Below are positions 52,969-61,393 of a stretch of 64,000 nt of DNA, one piece after another. A program made the translations under genes and the position numbers. How positions within the stretch are numbered: position 1 is the stretch's first letter; every line of letters starts with the position of its first letter. This stretch comes from an uncultured Hyphomonas sp. (GTDB lineage: Bacteria; Pseudomonadota; Alphaproteobacteria; Caulobacterales; Hyphomonadaceae), in assembly GCF_963677035.1 (NCBI RefSeq), contig NZ_OY781472.1, positions 930,001 to 994,000 on the forward strand, written 5' to 3'. The notes beneath the pieces were generated by a model. It did no database searches. It was not told where the DNA came from and saw only the letters and a program-made list of their open reading frames with translations.

Positions 52969-53448
52969 ATGCGCCTTGCGGCCCTTGCCATCTGTTGCCT
53001 GACCGCCCTGCCCGCTGTGGCAGAGCCGGTAGCCCCGGCGGGCGACTATCGCATCTGCGCGCCGGGCATGAGTGAAGCGGGCCGCGGCCTCGTCGCGAAA
53101 ACCTGCGGCACGTTGGCCGTGCCGGACTTTTCAGGCGTCGAGTTCCAGTCTGCCGGAGAAATGGAAGACGCCCGCTCCCTGCGCGACGGCCTCCTGCTGG
53201 GCGTGAAGGTCTATGGCCGCTGCGTGTCGGATTTCATCATGGCGCAGCAACAGTCAGACGCTTCGGCAGGCAGCCAGGCCGCCGACAAAGCCGCCTGCGC
53301 CCATGCCTGGGCCGAAGACAAGGCGACCGAAGCGATCCGCGGGTTCGGACAGGCCTGTATCGCCTACGCCAACCGCTCCGTCATGGACATGCGCCTGCCG
53401 GTCTATGAGGGGCCTTGTTTTCCGGAGACGGACGAGACCGGCGGCTAA
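52969..53448 (+). CDS. Secreted cysteine-rich hypothetical protein
   Basis: A 159-aa product with a signal peptide ([18 protein letters not shown]) and six cysteines in the mature part (YRICAPG, KTCGTL, GRCVSD, AACAHA, QACIAY, GPCFPE), which may form three disulfide bonds in the periplasm. I recognise no family. Its stop overlaps the convergent ABC ATPase gene by 4 nt. Confidence 0.68.
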   Translation: MRLAALAICCLTALPAVAEPVAPAGDYRICAPGMSEAGRGLVAKTCGTLAVPDFSGVEFQSAGEMEDARSLRDGLLLGVKVYGRCVSDFIMAQQQSDASAGSQAADKAACAHAWAEDKATEAIRGFGQACIAYANRSVMDMRLPVYEGPCFPETDETGG

Positions 53449-55280
53449 CCCGCAACCAGCCCTTCCGTGCCGAGCATGGCGTCATGCTCTGCCACGAGGT
53501 GGCCGGGCGTCACTTCCACGAGTTTCGGCTGGTATTGTTCCGCATCCGCATCATCGACCAGTTTCGACTTCATGAAGCGCAGGGCCGCGCGGCTGTCGAG
53601 CGGGCTCGGCAGGTCGCCGGACAGTTTCAGGCGCTCACGCGACTTTTCGCTTTTCGGGTCCGCATTCGGCACCGCGGCGATGAGGGCCTTGGTGTAGGGG
53701 TGGCGCGCATCGGTGTAGATCGTGTTGCGCCCGGCCAGTTCCACCACCCGGCCGAGATACAGCACCATGACGCGGTGGCTGATCTGGCGCACGACGGCGA
53801 GGTCGTGACTGATGAAGATCATGGCGAGGCCGAATTCCTTCTGCAGCTCGATCAGAAGGTCCACGACCTGCGCCTGCACCGACACGTCGAGGGCGGACAC
53901 CGCCTCGTCGCAGATGACCAGTTTCGGCTTCAGGATCATGGCGCGGGCAATGCCGACACGCTGGTTCTGGCCGCCGGAGAGTTCATGCGGATAACGGTTG
54001 ATGAGAGCCGGGTCGAGGCCGACGCGGGGCAGGATTTCCCGCACTTTCGCGTCACGCTCCGCCCGGGACAGCTGGGGCTGGTGGACCTGCAGCGGCTCGG
54101 CAATCGAGGCGCCGATCGACATGCGCGGATCGAGACTGGCCAGTGGATCCTGGAACACGATCTGCAAATCGTCACGCAGGCCGTCCATTTCCTTCCGGCC
54201 CGCCCTGGCAATGTCCTTGCCGAGCCAGGCGACCGTGCCGTCCGTTGGCGGAATGAGCTTCAGCACACCACGCGCAAGGGTCGACTTGCCACAACCTGAT
54301 TCGCCGACAACGCCCAGCGTCTCCCCGGGGCGAAGATCAAAGGACACGCCATCAACGGCTTTCAGCGGCTTGCGCTTGCCGAACAGGCCGCCCTTCACCT
54401 GAATCGGGAAGTGAACCTTCATCTCGTCCACCGTCAGCACCGGAGGGATGTCCGCAGGCGGCGCCTCCGACAGGACCGGACGGCCCGGCCGGTCCGGCTC
54501 GTCAATGCGGGGCACGGCGTTCAGCAGCATTTTCGTATAGTCGGCTTTCGGCGCGTAGAAGATGTCGTCCGCCCCGCCCTTCTCCACGATCTCGCCATGG
54601 CGCATGACGATCACGCGGTCACACATGCGGGCGACAACACCCATATTGTGCGTGATCAGCGCGATGCCCGTGCCGGTCTCGCGCTTCAGCTCGTCCATCA
54701 GTTCCAGCACCTGCGCCTGCACCGTCACGTCCAGCGCAGTGGTCGGCTCGTCGGCGATCAGGATTTCCGGGCCGCACAGCATGGCGATGGCGATCATCAC
54801 GCGCTGGCGCATGCCACCGGAGAGTTCGTGCGGGAACTGGTTCATGCGGCGGGCAGCTTCCGGAATGCGCACATTCTCCAGCCATTCGACGCAATGCTTA
54901 TCAGCCGCTTCGCCCTTCTCATTCCTGTGCAGGGCCAGCACTTCGCGCATCTGGGCGCCGACCGTCATGTGCGGGGTCAGGCTGGTCAGCGGGTCCTGGA
55001 AGATCATGGACACGCGCGCACCGCGGATCTGGCGCAGCGTCTGGATCGGGGCCGTCAGCATGTCGGTCCCGTCAAACAGGATCTGACCGGTGGCCGAACC
55101 GTTTCCGGCCAGCAGGCCCATCGTGGCCAGCGCAGTCTGGCTTTTCCCGGAGCCGCTTTCCCCGACAATGCCAAGGCACTCGCCGGCGGCCAGATCGAAA
55201 TTGATGCCCTTGACGGCGTTTACCGCGCCATCGGGTGTGTCGAACGAGACCCGCAGGTCTTTGACGGAGAGAATGCTCAT
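53445..55280 (-). CDS. Oligopeptide/dipeptide ABC transporter ATPase, DppD-DppF fusion
   Basis: A 611-aa protein with two complete ABC ATPase halves. The first has Walker A GESGSGKS, signature LSGGMRQRV and Walker [13 protein letters not shown]. The second has [24 protein letters not shown] and [12 protein letters not shown], followed by the oligopeptide C-terminal domain. It powers import of peptides or related solutes (DppDF/GsiA type). No permease or binding-protein gene lies next to it, which is unusual. In the second Walker B the usual E-P is E-A (CDEAVSA). Start 55280 is preferred. Confidence 0.9.
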   Translation of the reverse strand: MSILSVKDLRVSFDTPDGAVNAVKGINFDLAAGECLGIVGESGSGKSQTALATMGLLAGNGSATGQILFDGTDMLTAPIQTLRQIRGARVSMIFQDPLTSLTPHMTVGAQMREVLALHRNEKGEAADKHCVEWLENVRIPEAARRMNQFPHELSGGMRQRVMIAIAMLCGPEILIADEPTTALDVTVQAQVLELMDELKRETGTGIALITHNMGVVARMCDRVIVMRHGEIVEKGGADDIFYAPKADYTKMLLNAVPRIDEPDRPGRPVLSEAPPADIPPVLTVDEMKVHFPIQVKGGLFGKRKPLKAVDGVSFDLRPGETLGVVGESGCGKSTLARGVLKLIPPTDGTVAWLGKDIARAGRKEMDGLRDDLQIVFQDPLASLDPRMSIGASIAEPLQVHQPQLSRAERDAKVREILPRVGLDPALINRYPHELSGGQNQRVGIARAMILKPKLVICDEAVSALDVSVQAQVVDLLIELQKEFGLAMIFISHDLAVVRQISHRVMVLYLGRVVELAGRNTIYTDARHPYTKALIAAVPNADPKSEKSRERLKLSGDLPSPLDSRAALRFMKSKLVDDADAEQYQPKLVEVTPGHLVAEHDAMLGTEGLVAG

Positions 55281-55330
55281 GCGCTCCATCTGTAGCGGCC
55301 GCGGGCGGGCGCGCAACAATCGGGCGCAGA

Positions 55331-55362
55331 AAAATGGCCGTGTCCTGGATGGGACACGGCCA
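55331..55362 (-). terminator. Intrinsic terminator of ompW
   Basis: On the minus strand a 10-bp stem GGCCGTGTCC / GGACACGGCC with a 6-nt loop is followed by ATTTTTC. It lies about 55 nt after the ompW stop codon, and before the end of the next gene. Confidence 0.88.
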
Positions 55363-55415
55363 AGTTACCAAGTCTTCCGCAAGAAAAGGGATATAAACGG
55401 AAGCTCAGGGAGAGA

Positions 55416-56087
55416 CTAAAACTTGTAACCCAAGCCGAGGCCAACAACGGTCGGGTTGATGTCCACGTCAGCATCCACCGTGGCGCCGAGGGCGCTCGTG
55501 AAGTCGACGGTGACGTCGCTGTTGATCCAGATCTTCTTCACGTCGGCATTGAGCGCCCAGCCACCCGGCTGGCCATCAAGGTCAAAGTCGAAGCCGATCT
55601 GAAGGGCCGGCCCGAAGCTTGAATCGTAATCAATGTTGTCTGCGGTCGAGCCTTCGTCTTCATTGTAGAAGAACGTGGCGTTGATACCGGCGCCGACATA
55701 CGGCTTGAACTGGCTGCCATTGTCGAAGTGATACTGCAGCGTCAGCGTCGGCGGCAGGACCCACACATGGCCCAGGTCGACGTCAGCCCCGCCGACAGCA
55801 GCCACGTTCGTGGCAGTCACGTCATGCTTCGTGGTGGCCAGGATCAGCTCGGCAGCGATGTGCTTGTTGAAGAAGTAGGTGATGTCGAGCTCAGGCACAT
55901 ATTCGTCGCTGATGTCGACATTGCCGCCAAGCGGAGCACCACCAACCGACAGGCTGGCAGACTCGTTTGGAAGGACGCCGATCACCCGGCCACGGACCAT
56001 CCACGGATTTTCATCAGCGGTTGCGACCCCAGCAACGGCGGTCCAGGTTGCGCTCGCCAGGAGCGCTGCACAGAAGAGGCGTTTCAT
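55416..56087 (-). CDS. ompW: OmpW family outer membrane protein
   Basis: A 223-aa eight-stranded beta-barrel protein. After the signal peptide (FCAALLASATWTAVAGVATA-DE) come family marks WMVRGRVIGVLPNES, VPELDITYFFNKHIAAELIL, HVWVLPPTLTLQYHF, FKPYVGAGINATFFY and the C-terminal GLGLGYKF, ending in the outer-membrane Phe. OmpW forms a small hydrophobic channel and is often stress- or oxygen-regulated. The frame is open further upstream but the signal peptide fixes the start. A strong terminator follows. Confidence 0.93.
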   Translation of the reverse strand: MKRLFCAALLASATWTAVAGVATADENPWMVRGRVIGVLPNESASLSVGGAPLGGNVDISDEYVPELDITYFFNKHIAAELILATTKHDVTATNVAAVGGADVDLGHVWVLPPTLTLQYHFDNGSQFKPYVGAGINATFFYNEDEGSTADNIDYDSSFGPALQIGFDFDLDGQPGGWALNADVKKIWINSDVTVDFTSALGATVDADVDINPTVVGLGLGYKF

Positions 56088-56379
56088 GTCTTTCTCTCCA
56101 AGAAAGTATTTCCGATGGCCGGGAGATAGACGCCTGTTTTTCATAACATAATTGGCCAGTTTGACGCGCGCCGAGGTGCCGCGCGACACGGCCGCGCAAT
56201 TAGGTATTTCCCCGAATTGTGAGTTTCCGGCCCCCGGAGCAAATTCACAGAACGCAACCTTTAATGGCACAGAAGCCCGCTTCACGCCGAGCGAAACGCC
56301 GCATCACCCGGCGAGAGGCTTGCGTCGCCCCCTTCTCCCCCGCAAAAGTGCGTCCTTCAAAGCGTGAGGAGCCCCGCAC
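56088..56379. other. Divergent intergenic region ompW / alcohol dehydrogenase
   Basis: This 292-nt region must hold two promoters. I see no clear operator and no gene. TTTTTCATAACATAATTGGCC near 56135-56155 is AT-rich and may be part of the ompW promoter. No FNR-type site is obvious. Confidence 0.35.
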
Positions 56380-57513
56380 ATGCCCGTAATGACCTTCCTG
56401 ACAACCTGTATTTTCGACTCCGGCGCGCTGAAACAGCTGCCGAATGTCGCAAAGAGTCTGGGCATCACCCGCCCTTTCATCGTGACCGACCCGGGCATCA
56501 AGGCCGCCGGTCTCCTGGCGAAAGTGGAAGATGCACTCGGCATGGCGCCGGCGGGCGTCTTCGCCGACACCGTCCCGAACCCGCTTGAATCCCAGGCCAA
56601 GCTGGCCGCTGAAGCCTATAAGGAATGCGGCGCAGACGGACTGATCGCTGTCGGTGGCGGCTCCTCCATGGACCACGCCAAGGCCATCGGCCTGCTGGTC
56701 AGCCATCCCGATCCGCTGGAAACCTATGCGGCGATCTCTGGCGGCGCCAAGAAGATCAAGAAGATCCCGCCGCTGATCGCCATCCCGACAACGGCGGGTA
56801 CGGGCTCCGAAGTCTCTGTCGGCACCGTGGTCATCCTGGAGAACGGGCGCAAGGAAACCATCGTGTCCCCGAACCTGATCCCGGCCACCGCAATCTGCGA
56901 TCCGGACCTGACGCTGGGCCTGCCTGCCGGCCTGACCGCCGCGACCGGTATGGACGCGCTCACACACTGTATCGAGGCCGTGCTGGCCCCGGCCATCAAT
57001 CCGCCTGCAGAGGGTATCGGCTATGATGGCGCCTATCGCGCGTTTGGCGAAGGCTGGCTGAAAAAAGCCGTTCAGGACGGCTCCGATCCCGATGCCCGCT
57101 GGAACATGATGATGGCCAGCTATGAAGGCGCGCTTGCCTTCGTGAAAGGGCTTGGCGGCGTGCACGCGCTGTCTCATGCAGCCGGGCGTCTGAAAGACAA
57201 GAAGCTGCACCATGGCACGCTGAACGCGGTTTTCCTGCCGCATATCCTGCGCTTCCATGAAGGCGCCGCCGACGTAAAATATGCGCGCCTGCGCCAGGTC
57301 ATGGGCCTGAAGGAAGGCGCCGACCTCGCCGACGCGATCGCGAAATTGAACGAGGATCTCGGCATTCCGTCCACGCTGAAGGACATGGGCCTTGGCATGG
57401 AAGATGCCGAAGGCATCGTCGAATATGCCCTGAAAGACCTTGCGCACTTCGGCAATCCGCAGCCAATGAGTGCGGACGATTATGCGAAGGTCTACGAGAC
57501 CGCGCTCGGATAA
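56380..57513 (+). CDS. Iron-containing (group III) alcohol dehydrogenase
   Basis: A 377-aa NAD(P)-dependent enzyme of the iron-containing ADH family. The cofactor site is LIAVGGGSSMDHAKAIGLL, the segment IPTTAGTGSEVSVGTVV is typical and metal ligands are in GMDALTHCIEAVLAP, GGVHALSHAAGRL and KLHHGTLNAVFLPH. A likely substrate is a short-chain alcohol or aldehyde. The Tag-like gene starts 13 nt downstream and is likely co-transcribed. Confidence 0.93.
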   Translation: MPVMTFLTTCIFDSGALKQLPNVAKSLGITRPFIVTDPGIKAAGLLAKVEDALGMAPAGVFADTVPNPLESQAKLAAEAYKECGADGLIAVGGGSSMDHAKAIGLLVSHPDPLETYAAISGGAKKIKKIPPLIAIPTTAGTGSEVSVGTVVILENGRKETIVSPNLIPATAICDPDLTLGLPAGLTAATGMDALTHCIEAVLAPAINPPAEGIGYDGAYRAFGEGWLKKAVQDGSDPDARWNMMMASYEGALAFVKGLGGVHALSHAAGRLKDKKLHHGTLNAVFLPHILRFHEGAADVKYARLRQVMGLKEGADLADAIAKLNEDLGIPSTLKDMGLGMEDAEGIVEYALKDLAHFGNPQPMSADDYAKVYETALG

Positions 57514-57526
57514 GGGACACAAACTC

Positions 57527-58201
57527 ATGGCGCAAAAGTTCGCTCCGATCCTGAAGATGGCCGCCGGCCATCATGGCGGACGGGCGAACGCGCTGGAGAT
57601 GTCACAGAACACACATGCGGTGGCGGACCTTTCCAAAGTGTCCGCCGACCGTTTGCTTTCCGTCATGACGCGCTGCGTGTTCAATGCCGGGTTCAACTGG
57701 AAAGTCATCGACGCCAAATGGGACGGGTTCGAAGCGGCCTTCGAAGGCTTCGATCCCGGCAAGCTCGCCTTTTTCGGGGAAGAGATGCTCGACCGTCTGG
57801 TCTCGGACGAACGCATCGTGCGCAATGGCCAGAAGATCCGGGCCACGCTGGAGAACGCGAAACTCGTCGCAGACATTGAGGCGAAGGAAGGCGGCTTTGG
57901 CCACTTCCTTGCCAGCTGGCCGGCAGATGACCAGCTGGGCCTGATGACCAGCCTGCACAAGCGCGGCTCCCGCCTTGGCGGGGCGACCGGTGCCTATTTC
58001 CTGCGCTTTGCGGGGTGGGACGCCTGGATCGCTTCGTCTCATGTGTGCGCGGCGCTGGTTCGCGAAGGCGTGCTGGACAAGCCGCAGGCCACGTCAAAAC
58101 GTGACCTGACCGCCCTTCAGACCGCAATCAATGCCTACCATGACGACAACGGCCTGCCCCGCGCCCAGATCAGCCGCCTGCTCGCGATGAGCATCGGCTG
58201 A
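57527..58201 (+). CDS. DNA-3-methyladenine glycosylase I-like protein
   Basis: A 224-aa protein with the divergent Tag-like pattern: RCVFNAGFNWKVIDAKWDGF, RLVSDERIVRNGQKIRATLE, NAKLVADIEAKEGGFGHFLA and later GGATGAYFLRFAGWDAWI. In E. coli Tag this fold removes 3-methyladenine from DNA. Zinc ligands of true Tag (Cys/His at the ends) are not evident, so this is the diverged branch. It follows the alcohol dehydrogenase closely, and alcohol-derived aldehyde damage is a speculative link. Confidence 0.7.
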   Translation: MAQKFAPILKMAAGHHGGRANALEMSQNTHAVADLSKVSADRLLSVMTRCVFNAGFNWKVIDAKWDGFEAAFEGFDPGKLAFFGEEMLDRLVSDERIVRNGQKIRATLENAKLVADIEAKEGGFGHFLASWPADDQLGLMTSLHKRGSRLGGATGAYFLRFAGWDAWIASSHVCAALVREGVLDKPQATSKRDLTALQTAINAYHDDNGLPRAQISRLLAMSIG

Positions 58202-58217
58202 TCCGGGGCCGCGTCCC

Positions 58218-59657
58218 TCACCCGCGCTGAACGAAATTGCCGTGGAAACCCGGCGGAATACGATAAGGAATATGGATCTCGGCAACCGGCGGCGCGGTGA
58301 AGTTGGCCGCATCCAGAATCACGAAGTCTGATGTGTCGTCCCGAATATTACTGACATAGCCGATCAGCCAGCCTTCATCTTCGGCGGCCGCTTCATGCGC
58401 CGGAACGAATACAAATTCGGCAGGCACCCGGCCCGGGCCGAAATCATGCACCTCCCGCTCGCCTGCCCCGAGATCATGCTTGAACAGGCACGTCCCGCCG
58501 ACAAATCCGTCATCGGCCTTTTCCGGAAGCGCCACGGCGTAAGCGTAGCGATACGGCTTGCCGGTCAGGCGTTCATCGTAACGCGGGAATTCCTGCGGCG
58601 CCGCGTCGATCACTTCGCGCGTCACCTGCCGGGCCGCCGGATCGATCGTCAGGGACTCGAATTTCGCGGTCGGCGAGTCCGGGCCGTGGCCATCCGTATC
58701 GAACATGGTTTCATAGACGCAGGCATCCATGACGACCTTGCCGTCTTCGGTCTCATAGGCATTGGCGGGGTGGAAGATGTAACAGGGGTCGACATCGCAC
58801 CAGATGATCTCGTCTCCTCTGCCCTCGCGCGGCAGCAGGCCGATGCGGGCCTTATGTTTCGGGTTCCAGCGGAAGGGGAAGCTCGTGCCGCCCATCAGCG
58901 CCGACATGGAGAAAGTCACCGGCAGGTCCATCACGATCACGTAGTTTGTTGTGATCTGGCAGTCATGGATCATCGGGCCGTTCTTCACGGCGATAGGCTC
59001 GTTGCGGCGGACATGACCGGATGCGTCCACAACCGTGTGCCAGATCGTGTCCGGATGCTGAGCTTCGTAACAGATGGCATGCATCTCGCCGGTCTCCGGA
59101 TCCAGATGCGGGTGGGCGGAATAGGATTCGCCCAGCGTGCCATCGAAATCCGAATGCGCGACGGTCTTCAGGTCGTCTGCCATCTCAACCGGATAGCCGC
59201 CTGCCTCGACCACGGCCCACAGCTTGCCGGCATGTCCGACAATATTGGTATTGGCGACATCCGTACGCGGATGGCGGGGCCCTGGCGCCCGCGCTTCGCC
59301 CAGCGCATCGCTCACCGCATTGGAGCGGACCCAGCGATTGCGGTACCAGAGCGGCTTGCCGTCCTGCAGGCGGATACCATGCACCATGGCGTCCCCGATG
59401 AACCAGTGATGGGTGGCGGCGTTGACATTGGCCAGCGGGTTCGGCCCGTTACGCACGTAGAGCCCATTGAGCGCGGCCGGAATTTCACCGGTCACCTTCA
59501 GCGCCGTGTCGGTCACTTCTTCCGTCACCGGCGTGTGCAGGCCTTCCAGGAAAGGATTGGGCCCTTTTGACTTCTTGCGCTCGCGATTGAAACCAGCGAT
59601 GGCCACGACGCCTTTGGTAACGACGCCGCGAATGGCGGATTCAACAGGGCTGGACAT
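58218..59657 (-). CDS. Carotenoid/stilbene cleavage oxygenase family protein
   Basis: A 479-aa non-haem iron oxygenase of the carotenoid cleavage dioxygenase/lignostilbene dioxygenase family. The four iron-binding histidines fit SYSAHPHLDPETG, GPMIHDCQITTN, YIFHPANAYE and PPGFHGNFVQ. The start MSSPVESAIRGVVTKG and the family segment GLYVRNGPNPL are clear. It could cleave carotenoids, apocarotenoids or stilbenes. It is divergent from a TetR gene that probably regulates it. Confidence 0.92.
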   Translation of the reverse strand: MSSPVESAIRGVVTKGVVAIAGFNRERKKSKGPNPFLEGLHTPVTEEVTDTALKVTGEIPAALNGLYVRNGPNPLANVNAATHHWFIGDAMVHGIRLQDGKPLWYRNRWVRSNAVSDALGEARAPGPRHPRTDVANTNIVGHAGKLWAVVEAGGYPVEMADDLKTVAHSDFDGTLGESYSAHPHLDPETGEMHAICYEAQHPDTIWHTVVDASGHVRRNEPIAVKNGPMIHDCQITTNYVIVMDLPVTFSMSALMGGTSFPFRWNPKHKARIGLLPREGRGDEIIWCDVDPCYIFHPANAYETEDGKVVMDACVYETMFDTDGHGPDSPTAKFESLTIDPAARQVTREVIDAAPQEFPRYDERLTGKPYRYAYAVALPEKADDGFVGGTCLFKHDLGAGEREVHDFGPGRVPAEFVFVPAHEAAAEDEGWLIGYVSNIRDDTSDFVILDAANFTAPPVAEIHIPYRIPPGFHGNFVQRG

Positions 59658-59702
59658 ATCAGTGACTCCGTGTCGCGTTTGAGAAAAAGAGAAACCATGT
59701 TT

Positions 59703-59736
59703 ACAGTGCTAACATGACATCAGATGATAACACTGT
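59703..59736. promoter_or_regulatory. Candidate TetR operator
   Basis: ACAGTG (59703-59708) and CACTGT (59731-59736) form an inverted pair in an AT-rich stretch (TTTACAGTGCTAACATG ... ATAACACTGTCAAC). The pair spans the TetR start codon and lies about 45 nt upstream of the divergent oxygenase gene, a common layout for self-regulated TetR genes. Inferred from symmetry. Confidence 0.4.
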
Positions 59737-60313
59737 CAACATGAAGGCGCGCGCGGGCCGCTACCATCATGGCGACCTGCGCTCTGCCCTGATCGAGGAA
59801 GGGCTCGCCCAGCTGGACGTGAAGGCCCCGGAGGCTGTCAGCCTGCGCGAGATCGCCCGCAATGTCGGCGTATCGGCAACAGCCGTGTACCGGCACTTTC
59901 CCGACAAGGCTGCCCTTCTCAGCGCACTGTGCGGCGTTGGCGGCGAACGCCTGGCCGACGCGTTCCGGGAGGCGATGTCCGGTGCAGGCGACCACCGGGC
60001 AGCGTTCCAGGCCATGGGCCAGGCCTATGTAAAATTCGCCCTGCGCAACCCGTCCGTCTTTCGCCTGATGATGACGCAAAGGCCGCCGGAGGGGGACCGG
60101 AACGAAGCGCCCAGCGCAACGGACGAACCCTTTGGCATGCTGTCGGATACGCTGAACGCGCTGATGCCCGCGGAGACCTCGCGCGCCGACCGCAAGATCA
60201 AGCGGCTACAGGCCTGGTCGATCGTGCATGGACTGGCCATGCTGATGCTGGACGGACAGGTCACCCCGGACGAAGCGCTTGTCGACCAGGTCATCGCCAC
60301 GAGTTTTCTTTAG
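59714..60313 (+). CDS. TetR family transcriptional regulator
   Basis: A 199-aa regulator with the TetR HTH at about residues 15-60 (YHHGDLRSALIEEGLAQL, then VSLREIARNVGVSATAVY and RHFPDKAALL) and a TetR C-terminal domain with FALRNPSVFRLMM as in the WHG-type group. The lipophilic ligand pocket fits regulation by a carotenoid- or fatty-acid-like compound, which is inference. It is divergent from the carotenoid oxygenase gene, 56 nt away. Confidence 0.92.
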   Translation: MTSDDNTVNMKARAGRYHHGDLRSALIEEGLAQLDVKAPEAVSLREIARNVGVSATAVYRHFPDKAALLSALCGVGGERLADAFREAMSGAGDHRAAFQAMGQAYVKFALRNPSVFRLMMTQRPPEGDRNEAPSATDEPFGMLSDTLNALMPAETSRADRKIKRLQAWSIVHGLAMLMLDGQVTPDEALVDQVIATSFL

Positions 60314-60383
60314 ACGGACAAGATAGCGGCACGAGATGGACTGGCCTCTAGGCCGATCCGCGAATCCGGCGCATATTCCGCCC

Positions 60384-60806
60384 ATGTTCCAGAACCTCGC
60401 TGCGCTCGCCTCCAATTTGGGTCTTATTTTCTCCGCTCTGGCGATCGGGTCGTCATGGGTGGCGGCCATTGCCGCGCCGAATTGCAGCTTTGAGGAACTC
60501 GACGGGTCCCGCGCCGACCGGCATGTACGCGAATTGCTGCATGCCACGTCCACGCCCATTGCGGGCATGATGCTGGCGGCCGGGGCGTGTTTCCTGCTGG
60601 CAACCGATTGGGCCGCAGGCATCACGGCCCTGCTGGCCGCGTTCGGCTTCTATTCGAACCGGTGGATGCTGGCACCGAAATCCGGCAAGGCCCCGCATGG
60701 GTCACGCACCAGCCGCAAGGGCCAGCGGGCCGTCTCGGTCAGCCTGTCTCTGATCTTCATGCTGGTGGCGATCATCGCCGCGATCCTCGGCATGATCGGG
60801 ATCTGA
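60384..60806 (+). CDS. Hypothetical membrane protein
   Basis: A 140-aa product with four hydrophobic segments (LGLIFSALAIGSSWVAAIAA, AGMMLAAGACFLLATDWAAG, ITALLAAFGFYS and VSLSLIFMLVAIIAAILGMI). No charged catalytic motif is visible. It follows the TetR gene by 70 nt on the same strand. I do not recognise a family. Confidence 0.68.
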   Translation: MFQNLAALASNLGLIFSALAIGSSWVAAIAAPNCSFEELDGSRADRHVRELLHATSTPIAGMMLAAGACFLLATDWAAGITALLAAFGFYSNRWMLAPKSGKAPHGSRTSRKGQRAVSVSLSLIFMLVAIIAAILGMIGI

Positions 60807-60813
60807 GACCGGC

Positions 60814-61197
60814 TCAGTCGTAGACCAGCCACATACAGCCAAGTTCGTGCAGACGGCGGAAACTGTCCGTCGAGCGCCGGGCCGCATTGCGCGCCGCTTC
60901 GCCGGCAGACTTGCGGTTCACGGCTAGCATCAGCACGCAAGCCGCCAGGCCGACAAAGAACATCCACCAGGCCACCATGATCGTGCCGACCCCGCCCACA
61001 AAACAGAGGCCATAAGCCAGCGCATCCAGCGAGCGGAAGCGCAGGCTGTTATGCGCGCCGAACTCATTCAGCAATTGGGGGTGTTTGTGCAGGGCTTCGG
61101 CATCGATGGCGAAGCGCTGGCCACCCGCATGATTGAACATGACGGCCCGGGTCATACGCCCGCCCTGATGCGGATTGGGTGCGCATTTAAGGAACAT
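60814..61197 (-). CDS. Hypothetical protein with two membrane segments
   Basis: A 127-aa product (ATG 61197; ATG 61155, giving MTRAVMFNHAGG, is equally possible). A soluble N-terminal part is followed by a hydrophobic hairpin (ALAYGLCFVGGVGTIMVAWW and FFVGLAACVLMLAV) and a basic C-terminal helix (ARNAARRSTDSFRRLHELG). It is convergent with the preceding membrane protein gene, 7 nt apart, and divergent from phaZ. Confidence 0.62.
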   Translation of the reverse strand: MFLKCAPNPHQGGRMTRAVMFNHAGGQRFAIDAEALHKHPQLLNEFGAHNSLRFRSLDALAYGLCFVGGVGTIMVAWWMFFVGLAACVLMLAVNRKSAGEAARNAARRSTDSFRRLHELGCMWLVYD

Positions 61198-61360
61198 GGA
61201 GAGGTCTCTTCGCCGGTTGAAGCCTAAAAACTACCAGTTGCACCTTAACCCGGGACAGGCGGGGAATTGAAAGTTTCAGGCAAATTCACTCGGCTGCGTT
61301 AACCTTCCGGTAAGACGCTTGGCTGGCGAATCCATTTGCCACATTTGTTTCATCGACATA

Positions 61361-61377
61361 TGCTGCGCTGCAACATG
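61361..61377. promoter_or_regulatory. Candidate PhaR-type site upstream of phaZ
   Basis: TGCTGCGCTGCAACATG lies 16 nt before the phaZ start. TGC/GCA-rich palindromic boxes of this kind are recognised by PhaR repressors of PHA granule genes in other proteobacteria. phaR is not in the window, so the assignment is tentative. Confidence 0.3.
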
Positions 61378-61393
61378 GAAGGCTGGTAAAGCA

